Shown here: positions 1-6,034 of the stretch, one piece after another
Layout: every line of letters begins with the position of its first letter
Position numbering within the stretch: the stretch's first letter is position 1
Origin: Candidatus Omnitrophota bacterium
Lineage (GTDB): Bacteria; Omnitrophota; Gorgyraeia; B26-G9
NCBI GenBank assembly: GCA_022013205.1
Contig: JAKLQT010000018.1
Coordinates: 1-6,038, forward strand
Direction: 5' to 3'
DNA length: 6,038 bases
Position numbers and translations under genes: made by a program
Notes under the pieces: generated by a model
What the model saw: only the letters and a program-made list of their open reading frames with translations
Databases searched by the model: none
Told to the model about the DNA's origin: nothing

Positions 1-889
1 AGTTGGCAACATTAAAAAGTTCTTTTTTAATCAAACCTTTCTCTTTCATAAACCAGCAAAAAAGCAAACGGGTAAGAAGCCGTATGAGGGATTCACTTTG
101 GTGGATATTATCATCTATCAAATCTTCGGCAGGACGAATTTGGGGAAATTTAACATTCTTTTTCGCCCACAAATACCAATTAAACAATTCTGAATAAAAC
201 TTTTTGTTGAGCTCTTTGGTGTCCAATGTCTTCTGCCAGGCAGAATGCAATCCCACAAAATCAGAAAATTTATGTTTCAGCCGCAATTCCTCAAGCGATA
301 AATCAAAAAGTATTTCAATATGCGCGCGGTGCGGCTTCTCTATGCTGATGTCTTTGATTAAAGTAACTTTTTCAAGCACATCCCTGCTATCATCCCGCTT
401 ATGCAATCTTCGGTTGATTATAGAAATACTCAGTGTTTTGCCGTGTTTGAATAAAATCATAACCGGCATCGGGAAGACTTTGTTCATTTCACGGGTGATT
501 TGGCTTAGTTCCGTTCTGCTGTAATGGGCATTAGAGAGCCCAATAGCAAAAAACAAATAGCTCTTAATAACGGTTTCTGACTCCCCGATGGTTTTAACTT
601 CTTTTTTTATTAAAGCGCCTTGATTTGCCGCGCCGAATTTAATTTCTTCACCGGAAAGCTGGAATAACAGGTCTGCATATTTCCAATCGGGGACAAGCGC
701 TTTCTCTTCCCGGAAGGATTGCCCAACAAGATACGCTTCCTTAAATGATTTAAAAGTCTTTTTCGCAAAAGGACTTTGCCGGTCGGTAGCGTAGCCAAGC
801 GATTGAAAGAGCGTTAAGGCATTTTCTGAAAGATTGCCCTGTCTAAATAGCAAGATAATATCTTTAATTCCGGCTTTTAAATCATTCAT
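1..889 (-). CDS. Large DNA methyltransferase-like protein, Eco57I/type IIG-like N-terminal region (C-terminus cut by window edge)
   Basis: I translated the frame by hand from the ATG at 889-887: 296 codons with no stop to the window edge, so the gene is partial at its 3' end. Seen: a helical N-terminus, then around residues 237-249 an NWYLWAKKN segment leading to KFP, and at residues 268-287 a hydrophobic/basic stretch containing LLTRLLFCWFMKEKGLI. From memory of the family, this pairing of an 'NWY-WA...FP' segment with an 'R-LTRL-F-WF-KEKGLI' segment is typical of the domain preceding the catalytic core in very large (1000 residues or more) Eco57I-type adenine-N6 DNA methylases of restriction and BREX-like systems. 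The SAM-binding and NPPY-type catalytic motifs would lie off the left edge, so methylase activity is not shown here. The start overlaps the stop of the upstream gene (ATGAATGA), which suggests translational coupling; there is no well-placed Shine-Dalgarno (AAAGGA lies about 16 bases away). It probably modifies host DNA, or is a combined methylase-endonuclease working with the PLD-helicase upstream. Confidence 0.66.
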   Translation of the reverse strand, partial: MNDLKAGIKDIILLFRQGNLSENALTLFQSLGYATDRQSPFAKKTFKSFKEAYLVGQSFREEKALVPDWKYADLLFQLSGEEIKFGAANQGALIKKEVKTIGESETVIKSYLFFAIGLSNAHYSRTELSQITREMNKVFPMPVMILFKHGKTLSISIINRRLHKRDDSRDVLEKVTLIKDISIEKPHRAHIEILFDLSLEELRLKHKFSDFVGLHSAWQKTLDTKELNKKFYSELFNWYLWAKKNVKFPQIRPAEDLIDDNIHQSESLIRLLTRLLFCWFMKEKGLIKKELFNVAN

Positions 890-1292
890 CGTGTTTGCAA
901 TTTGGTCCTTTGTTAATATCTTCTATTTCAACAACTGTCAGCGAAGGATCAATATCCCACTTTTCCGCCTTATATCTCACATTGTTTCTTACAGCAATCT
1001 CTTTAAATATGGAAAATGCTCCGGATTCCATTGCATATTCTCCGCAGGAGCAGCCATAATCTTTCATAATATCGCCAAAACTTATTTTATCAATCCTATA
1101 ATCATTAGAAGAACCACAATTATCTTCCATGAATTCCTTTGCCGACTCATAACTATCTGTTATGTAGCAGGCATTTTCATTATATTCATAACACTGCTCA
1201 AATAAGATAAAACCGCTATATCCAACGATTGTTACTGAATCTTTATATTTCATAACTTTTTTATACCCATATTTATTCCAGTCTTCTGTCAA
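882..1292 (-). CDS. Cys-rich hypothetical protein, 136 aa, unrecognised
   Basis: I do not recognise this protein. It is acidic and soluble-looking, with no signal peptide or membrane segment. It has six cysteines (residues 34, 42, 59, 81, 83, 132), including a C-S-C pair at 81-83 in a YGCSCGEYA context. The C-terminal third (SIFKEIAVRNN... then DPSLTVVEIED) reads like a helix followed by a beta-strand. The longest frame begins at a TTG (1292-1290); the first in-frame ATG is at 1253-1251 and would give 123 residues beginning MKYKDSV. Neither has a well-spaced Shine-Dalgarno: GAGAG abuts the TTG directly. The frame stays open upstream to a TAA at 1337-1335 but holds no further ATG, GTG or TTG, so the start is uncertain. 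It lies 48 bases after the HEAT-repeat gene, and its stop overlaps the start of the methylase-like gene. This fits an accessory or partner subunit of that enzyme, by position only. Confidence 0.7.
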   Translation of the reverse strand: MTEDWNKYGYKKVMKYKDSVTIVGYSGFILFEQCYEYNENACYITDSYESAKEFMEDNCGSSNDYRIDKISFGDIMKDYGCSCGEYAMESGAFSIFKEIAVRNNVRYKAEKWDIDPSLTVVEIEDINKGPNCKHDE

Positions 1293-1293
1293 C

Positions 1294-1323
1294 TCTCTTA
1301 AAATACTTTCTCTTAAAATACTT
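1294..1323. repeat. Perfect 15-bp tandem direct duplication
   Basis: Two immediately adjacent copies of TCTCTTAAAATACTT (plus strand) lie at 1294-1308 and 1309-1323, in the gap between the HEAT-repeat gene and the 136-residue gene, one base upstream of the TTG candidate start. The unit is five codons long, so on the minus strand it preserves the reading frame leading into the 136-residue protein (SILRE twice). It most likely arose by replication slippage. Whether it lies in coding or leader sequence depends on the true start of the downstream gene. Confidence 0.85.
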
Positions 1324-1340
1324 AAGACCTGACTTTATTG

Positions 1341-2132
1341 TTAAGCGCCTTCGCTTACACTATTGAAAATTTCCTTTACTCTTCTTTTGATTCGATATGA
1401 AAATCGTTTATCTTTTAACAACTTTTTTAGATGCTCATGCGCTTTTTTATCCCGGGAATCCCCGAGAAATTTAATTATATCTGAAATCCATTGCCTGGTA
1501 GTATTATTTGATGGTGTGCGATTTAGCTCATCAATTAGATATGGTATCACCGTGTTCCTGAAATCTGAATATTCTAAATGGCTTAGAATTTCTTTCTTTA
1601 AATGGGTCTCCTCAATTGTTTTTGGAGGGGATAATTGCTTGATATATTCAAATAATACCTGAAACGCTTTTTTATTTCCTTGTGAAACCAAACAGCCAAG
1701 ACTCGATATGGCAGTATTTCGTTCTTCCGGCATAGAAGCATCTAGTTGCTTTTTATATTTATCAACGGGCAAAGTCTTAAAATCAATATTACTTACTTGT
1801 TCTTCAATGATAAGCTCCTCCAATTTTTCTTTGCTAAAACCGCCATTTTCCATCAATGATATAAGTTTACGCGTAAATTCACTTTTTCCTTCAACATAAA
1901 TGATATCCTCAATTTCGCTGAAATCTAGACATGTTTTCTGCCCGCCGCTAAATCTCTTGCGCTCAATTAATTCCTGACAACGAGTATAATCACACTTTTC
2001 CAATAGCTCATCAATAAATGGTTCAAATTCTTTATCGTTCAAACAAATCCCAAATTCACCGGGTTTATCCGGCTGTAATGGAAAAAAATTATTGCAATTA
2101 AAGCATATCCTTTCAAGTTCTTTTTTTGTCAT
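1341..2132 (-). CDS. Cys-rich zinc-finger-like plus HEAT-like repeat protein, 263 aa
   Basis: Function unknown. The N-terminal 70 residues carry six cysteines (10, 13, 30, 47, 52, 68), starting with a CFNC pair, then GICLND, C-x4-C and KTCLDF. The spacing suggests a metal-binding, probably zinc, module. From about residue 125 to the end the protein is all-helical with HEAT-type repeats: one around 133-167 (PEERNTAISSLGCLVS...), then 187-205 (FRNTVIPYLIDEL) and 213-250, where GDSRDKKAHEHLKKLLKD is a typical HEAT helix pair. HEAT solenoids normally act as protein- or nucleic-acid-binding scaffolds, so an adaptor or recognition role beside the helicase is plausible; that is inference. The ATG start is followed by an A7 run and preceded by a weak AGAG about 10 bases upstream. 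It lies 47 bases after the 70-residue gene and 48 bases before the next gene, consistent with one transcript. There are no membrane segments or signal peptide. An unrelated helical repeat fold remains possible. Confidence 0.82.
   Translation of the reverse strand: MTKKELERICFNCNNFFPLQPDKPGEFGICLNDKEFEPFIDELLEKCDYTRCQELIERKRFSGGQKTCLDFSEIEDIIYVEGKSEFTRKLISLMENGGFSKEKLEELIIEEQVSNIDFKTLPVDKYKKQLDASMPEERNTAISSLGCLVSQGNKKAFQVLFEYIKQLSPPKTIEETHLKKEILSHLEYSDFRNTVIPYLIDELNRTPSNNTTRQWISDIIKFLGDSRDKKAHEHLKKLLKDKRFSYRIKRRVKEIFNSVSEGA
1342..1357 (-). other. Short hairpin spanning the stop codon of the HEAT-repeat gene
   Basis: TAAGCG (1342-1347) and CGCTTA (1352-1357) form a perfect 6-bp stem with a 4-base loop. 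On the minus-strand RNA it covers the last codons and stop of the 263-residue protein. No U-run follows, so it is not a standard intrinsic terminator; it may affect mRNA stability or be chance. Confidence 0.35.
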
Positions 2133-2179
2133 CTTTGTAATTCTCTTTTATATTTTCTAACAAAAGCATTACCTCTGAG

Positions 2180-2392
2180 TTACTTTTTACGATTCCCAAA
2201 ATGTCTCTCATACATATCTTCTATCCAATTCCTTGCGTAAAGTTTCCAACTTTCCTTTGCGCTGGGAATATTTTTCATCAAACTTTTTGGATTCAATCCC
2301 AATTCTTTTGCCATTTGAATATGCCGAACTGAAAGACGACATCTTCTATAAGCTTCTTTCCAAAGCTCGTCTTTCTTATTATTGCTTGCCAT
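2180..2392 (-). CDS. Small conserved basic protein, about 70 aa
   Basis: A short, soluble, basic and helical protein (MASNNKKDELWKEAYRRCR... to ...ERHFGNRKK). I recall similar 60-80 residue proteins in many bacteria, with a 'LW-EA-R-CRL' start, a 'MAKELGLNPKSLMKNIPS' centre and a 'W--Y--HFG' end; no function is established to my knowledge. The central LSVRHIQMAKELGLNPKSL segment has a helix-turn-helix flavour, so nucleic-acid binding is possible but not demonstrated. Start choice: in-frame ATGs lie at 2398 and 2392. The Shine-Dalgarno AGAGG (2404-2400) sits 7 bases before the second ATG but only 1 base before the first, so the second is preferred (70 residues; the first would give 72). It begins about 25 bases after the helicase stop and ends 47 bases before the HEAT-repeat gene, inside the same probable operon. 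Confidence 0.78.
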   Translation of the reverse strand: MASNNKKDELWKEAYRRCRLSVRHIQMAKELGLNPKSLMKNIPSAKESWKLYARNWIEDMYERHFGNRKK

Positions 2393-2399
2393 AGCCATG

Positions 2400-2404
2400 C
2401 CTCT
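2400..2404 (-). promoter_or_regulatory. Shine-Dalgarno deciding the start of the 70-aa gene
   Basis: AGAGG on the minus strand is 7 bases from the ATG at 2392-2390 but only 1 base from the ATG at 2398-2396. The spacing selects the inner ATG. Confidence 0.5.
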
Positions 2405-2417
2405 TTGATTTTGTACT

Positions 2418-5400
2418 TTATTTTATAATCAGCCAAGTTACCAATTCAAAGTTGTCAATTTCATGAATCTGTTTTGCCAAAGGGATAAGCAGCGCGCCGC
2501 GATCTGAAGTTAATTTTTGATTGCTTCTTTTTTTAAAAACTTTCACAACGCCATCCACTGCCTTTTTCAGCAATTCAGTATAGGCAGCCATTTCTTTCCC
2601 GTTTTGAGTTTCTTTATTAAAAAGTTCGCATAATTTCTCATATGGAACCTTTCGGTTTTGGCACATGAGCCGATATATCTCAAGAACCTGTTTGGCGTTC
2701 GTGTAATTAAACCTAACCAACCCATCATTTTGGATATATACTAAAAAATATGGGCTTAACGGATTTACCTCTTCATTCCCGTCGCTGTCCCCTTTTTGTT
2801 TAAGACAGAAAACTACACCAGGCGTAATAATGTTTTTTTCAGTAGCGGTAAAATGGTCGGATTCAATAACTGCGGCATGTTCGCCGTCTGGAGAAGGCGC
2901 CACGGCATACAAGCCAAAAGGGGCATCCGCCAGTTTTTGGCGGTTATCCTCCATGAAATTTGAAAGCTCAATCCTGAAGTCATCAAGGGTAAAGTCAGTC
3001 AAAGACACTGTTTCATCCATATCTTCAAGGTCTAAAACCTCGTCTTTTAATTTTTTAAGTTGTTGATTGCGATATTTCAAGTCATCAGTAATAAGTTCAT
3101 GAATTTGGTCAACATCCAAGATATTGTCTTCGCCGGAAGCCGTAACATCTACAAGCGCCATACGCGCTTCAACCCGCTCTTTTAGGTTTATGTAATTATC
3201 AAGGTCTTTAGTCGGCCAGAAATTAACAAGCTGTATAGATTTGTTTTTACTCCCTATGCGGTCAATACGTCCAAACCTTTGAATAAACCTTACCGGGTTC
3301 CAGTGAATATCATAATTAACAAGGTAATCACAATCCTGTAAATTTTGACCTTCACTAATACAATCTGTTGCTATCAGAATATCTATACCCTCGCTCTGTG
3401 AAACATTGGTTGTTTTTGCGCGATTTTTTGATACAGGCGAGAAATTCACAAGAATGCTGTCATAATCATTTTTGCCATAAGTGGTCTGGGTATAGCCGCC
3501 GCAAACCAGAGCGCAATGAAGATTAAGTTCCGACTTAGTCCATGCTTTTAAGCTTTTGTAAAGATATTGCGCTGTATCCGCGAAAGCTGTAAATACGACA
3601 ACTTTCTTGTTATTTACATTAAAAGGATTTTTAATTTTTGCCATTATCAATGCCTTTAGCTCGGCAAGTTTCGCATCTCTCTCGGGAGTTACCGCGACAG
3701 CGTTATTGTAAAGGGTGATTAAAGCTTCTTTATCTTTTTGCAGGTCTTTAAGCCAGTTTTTGAGTTTAATATCGGCTAAATCATACTTAAACTTTTTACC
3801 GACCTGCCATTGCTCAAGGTCGTCAGCATTCTCTTCTATTTCATCCTCATTCGGCTCAATGCCTTCCAAAGACTCTTCCTGCGACTTCACTTTTGACTTT
3901 AGAAAATTATTTATCTTGTTTTCCAAATTTTCAATTTTCCGGATAGTTCTGCCCATTGATATTCCAAAGGAATTTATAGAACTTTCAAGCCGCTTAAGAA
4001 AATTCATCTTCATCATTCCAATAAGGAAGTTTTCGCGATCCTTCTGGGTGAACGCAAGAACATGGCTATGGGCGCGGGCTTTGTATTTTTGTTCCATTTC
4101 CGGCTTTATATACGCGGAAGGATTAAACACAGACAGTTTATACTTAAGTATCTGCTTATTCAAATTATCGTAAGAAGGAAACCTGTTTTCTAAATCTATT
4201 TCCGGGTAGATAGACTGCGGTTTATTTCTGTTAGGGAATTTCCCGATAGCAGCAATGTTATAAAAACTATTTATATGTTTTCGTGAGCGGGCGATTGTTA
4301 GCTCATCAAGAAGTTTAAAAAAAGCAGAATCAAGCCGCTCAAGAAGCTGCTTCATGTTTCTTTTGGGATTTTTTTTTGGGTCAGCCCAGTTTGTGAAATG
4401 AGTTTGAGCATTCTTAAGCGTAGCCCCAATATTTTTTATTTTACAGCAATCAAAAAGCGCGTCTTCCTTGCCTTCGGTAATTAAGGCGAGTTGGTTACGC
4501 AAATCACGAAGCGTATTATTAACCGGAGTGGCGGAAAGCATTAAAACCTTGGTTTTAACACCTGATTTTATGACTTTTTCCATCAGCCATTTGGCACGGT
4601 TCATTTTTGTTGTGCCATCTTCCTGAACTTTATCCGAAGGGTTGCCTCTGAAATTATGCGACTCGTCTATTACTACTAAATCAAACGCGCCCCAGTTGAA
4701 ATTTTCCAAATCTATTCCGTTTGCATCAGAACACCCTGATTCCCTGGCCATATCAGTGTGATAAAGCACGGTATAGTTAAATCGGTCTCTGATGAATGGG
4801 TTGAGAGCGTGATTTTGACTGGCCTGATATATGGTCCAGTTGCCCTTAAGTTTTTTAGGACAAACAACAAGGACACGACTATTTAAAAGTTCAAAATACT
4901 TTATAACCGCCAATGCCTCAAAAGTCTTCCCAAGCCCGACGCTGTCGGCAATGATGCAGCCGTTGTGTTTTAGTATTTTATTAATAGCGCCTTTAACGCC
5001 GTCCTTTTGGAAGTCGTAAAGTATGTTCCAGATTTCGCTGTCAAAAAAACCCACGCGCCCATCAAGAAGGCCGCCCTGTTTTTGTTCATCCAGGTAATCT
5101 TCAAAAATATGATACAGCGTCTTAAAATAGATGAACTCCGGCTCGTTTTCCAGGTAAAGCTGCTCGAGGTATTTAAGAACCTGTTCTTTAACATCTTCAA
5201 CAAGGCCTGTTTTATCATTCCAGATAGAGTCAAACCACTCTTTTAACGCTTGTCGATCCCTATCACTATCAATTATCAGGTTTAATTCAATGTTTTTACT
5301 TCCGCCTAAGCCTAATCCATTAACGGTAAAATTGGAACTTCCGGCTATTGCTTTTTCTATGCCGCGATCCTGCCGGACATGATACATCTTCCCGTGAAGA

Positions 5401-5756
5401 AAGTTGGGCTTAACCATTGAGCGGATGTCTGTTTTCAATCTTATCCAGTCAGCGCAATCTTTCGCGATGGATTTTTGTGATAAGCGGTTTTCCGTAGGTA
5501 TAACTAATCTTTCGTCTTCAATTTTAAAATCCTTGACATTGATTTTATTAGGATCCATGGATTTAATAAATCTGGGCTCCCCAAACAGAAACCGCAATTT
5601 TTTAATACCGTCCAAATTATCCTTAAGATGATAATAGGCGTATATAGTGAAGTAGGCGGATACTATTGAAACATCAGAATTGGAACTAACCACTTCTTTT
5701 AAAAAGTCGCCGATTGTTCCTTGCGAATGATTATCTCTAATAAACGACTTGATCAT
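2418..5756 (-). CDS. PLD-family (HKD) nuclease fused to Snf2-like SF2 helicase, 1112 aa
   Basis: The N-terminal 180 residues form a phospholipase-D-type domain: H121-G-K123, then AGSSNFT with S140, S141 and N142. The helicase core follows: Walker A DSVGLGKT (271-278), motif Ia VLVVCPKKLKGNW (295-307), DEAH-box variant VIDESH (362-367), motif III LSAT (407-410), motif IV VVVFTAFA (719-726), motif V ATDCISEGQNL (796-806) and motif VI QRFGRIDRIG (826-835). Between the two lobes is a long insertion (about 480-710) with coiled-coil and acidic parts. A C-terminal domain (about 920-1112) is one I recall from other prokaryotic PLD-DEXD fusions. The combination matches the known class of HKD nucleases fused to DEAD/DEAH helicases. 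The likely role is ATP-driven DNA translocation or remodelling plus cleavage in restriction or phage defence. A single HKD copy suggests that dimerisation is needed for catalysis, as in Nuc and BfiI. The ATG at 5756 has AGGA 10 bases upstream (5770-5767). First gene of the operon. Confidence 0.95.
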   Translation of the reverse strand: MIKSFIRDNHSQGTIGDFLKEVVSSNSDVSIVSAYFTIYAYYHLKDNLDGIKKLRFLFGEPRFIKSMDPNKINVKDFKIEDERLVIPTENRLSQKSIAKDCADWIRLKTDIRSMVKPNFLHGKMYHVRQDRGIEKAIAGSSNFTVNGLGLGGSKNIELNLIIDSDRDRQALKEWFDSIWNDKTGLVEDVKEQVLKYLEQLYLENEPEFIYFKTLYHIFEDYLDEQKQGGLLDGRVGFFDSEIWNILYDFQKDGVKGAINKILKHNGCIIADSVGLGKTFEALAVIKYFELLNSRVLVVCPKKLKGNWTIYQASQNHALNPFIRDRFNYTVLYHTDMARESGCSDANGIDLENFNWGAFDLVVIDESHNFRGNPSDKVQEDGTTKMNRAKWLMEKVIKSGVKTKVLMLSATPVNNTLRDLRNQLALITEGKEDALFDCCKIKNIGATLKNAQTHFTNWADPKKNPKRNMKQLLERLDSAFFKLLDELTIARSRKHINSFYNIAAIGKFPNRNKPQSIYPEIDLENRFPSYDNLNKQILKYKLSVFNPSAYIKPEMEQKYKARAHSHVLAFTQKDRENFLIGMMKMNFLKRLESSINSFGISMGRTIRKIENLENKINNFLKSKVKSQEESLEGIEPNEDEIEENADDLEQWQVGKKFKYDLADIKLKNWLKDLQKDKEALITLYNNAVAVTPERDAKLAELKALIMAKIKNPFNVNNKKVVVFTAFADTAQYLYKSLKAWTKSELNLHCALVCGGYTQTTYGKNDYDSILVNFSPVSKNRAKTTNVSQSEGIDILIATDCISEGQNLQDCDYLVNYDIHWNPVRFIQRFGRIDRIGSKNKSIQLVNFWPTKDLDNYINLKERVEARMALVDVTASGEDNILDVDQIHELITDDLKYRNQQLKKLKDEVLDLEDMDETVSLTDFTLDDFRIELSNFMEDNRQKLADAPFGLYAVAPSPDGEHAAVIESDHFTATEKNIITPGVVFCLKQKGDSDGNEEVNPLSPYFLVYIQNDGLVRFNYTNAKQVLEIYRLMCQNRKVPYEKLCELFNKETQNGKEMAAYTELLKKAVDGVVKVFKKRSNQKLTSDRGALLIPLAKQIHEIDNFELVTWLIIK

Positions 5757-5760
5757 TTTT

Positions 5761-5770
5761 AATCTTTCCT
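5761..5770 (-). promoter_or_regulatory. Ribosome binding site of the PLD-helicase gene
   Basis: The minus strand reads AGGAAAGATT here, followed by AAAA and the ATG at 5756-5754. AGGA lies 10 bases from the ATG, at the long end of the usual spacing, and supports this start. Confidence 0.55.
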
Positions 5771-5783
5771 ACACCATATAACT

Positions 5784-5820
5784 ATTATCGGATATTGCTT
5801 CTGGACTTTATAAATTAGTC
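5784..5820 (-). promoter_or_regulatory. Candidate operon promoter region (weak)
   Basis: On the minus strand upstream of the helicase gene there are two -10-like hexamers: GATAAT (5789-5784, 5 of 6 to TATAAT) and TATAAA (5812-5807, 5 of 6). Neither has a convincing -35 at 16-18 bases; the best for TATAAA is CGGACA, which falls inside the hairpin at 5820-5855. This is the only AT-rich leader in front of the first gene, so a promoter here is expected by position, but the exact site is not resolved. Confidence 0.3.
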
Positions 5821-5855
5821 AGCCCACTTGTCCGCTGTTTTGGCGGAAGGGGCTG
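5820..5855. repeat. Long imperfect hairpin / palindromic element upstream of the operon
   Basis: CAGCCC (5820-5825) pairs with GGGCTG (5850-5855), and TCCGC (5831-5835) with GCGGA (5843-5847). Two more pairs can form in the asymmetric internal part, with a 7-base loop TGTTTTG. No T-run follows on either side, so it is not a canonical terminator. It lies about 64 bases upstream of the helicase start, next to the candidate promoter. It could be a REP-like intergenic palindrome, a regulator-binding or mRNA-structure element, or the end structure of a neighbouring transcript. Confidence 0.6.
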
Positions 5856-5909
5856 CAGCTACACTTTGAAATTCCTATACATTAAACTAGTGCAGTAACA
5901 ATGTAATTC

Positions 5910-6034
5910 TGCAACATGGTAATAAGAAAAATACCCCGCGGGTTGCCGTTATGCTACTCTGCTTTTCTACAAAGCCTGCCCGCCGTGTTGTATTGGAGGG
6001 GAATCCCGCGGGGTTGAATCACAACGGTGTTGCA
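5910..6034. repeat. Nested inverted repeats around a GC-rich 10-bp pair
   Basis: The inner arms ACCCCGCGGG (5933-5942) and CCCGCGGGGT (6005-6014) are perfect reverse complements separated by 62 bases. The outer arms TGCAACA (5910-5916) and TGTTGCA (6028-6034) are a perfect 7-bp pair. The centre contains GCCTGCCCGCCGTGTTGTATTGG, which loosely resembles the hairpin at 5820-5855 (CTTGTCCGCTGTTTTGG). No open frame fits in it. The layout suggests a small non-autonomous mobile element or an intergenic palindromic repeat; no target-site duplication could be identified. Confidence 0.5.

Noticed and set aside
204..524. Plus-strand open frame of 106 codons
   Set aside because: It lies wholly antisense to the methylase-like frame, which is open for 296 codons with family-like motifs. 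The Ser/Leu-rich product looks like a shadow.
610..798. Minus-strand 62-codon frame
   Set aside because: It is in an alternative frame inside the methylase-like gene, whose own frame is continuous and has family-like motifs.
834..1205. Plus-strand open frame of 123 codons with hydrophobic stretches
   Set aside because: It is antisense to the 136-residue gene and the methylase start. The hydrophobic look is what antisense of Lys/Glu/Asn-rich AT-rich coding gives, and no matching ribosome site was seen.
1260..1292. TTGACA (1292-1287) with TATAAA (1265-1260) as an internal promoter
   Set aside because: The spacer is 21 bases, too long, and transcription would start at or beyond the only in-frame ATG.
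3715..4173. Plus-strand open frame of 152 codons
   Set aside because: It is antisense to the coiled-coil insertion of the helicase; the Ser/Phe-rich composition is typical of a shadow of Lys/Glu-rich coding.
5007..5246. Overlapping open frames on both strands inside the helicase gene
   Set aside because: Both lie within a continuous 1112-codon frame carrying all the helicase motifs, so neither is credible.
5933..6014. GC-rich inverted repeat as an intrinsic terminator
   Set aside because: The arms are 62 bases apart and no T-run follows on either strand.
6013..6019. Integron attC-like core (GTTGAAT fits GTTRRRY)
   Set aside because: I find no properly placed RYYYAAC partner, no L-box pairing, and no cassette structure.
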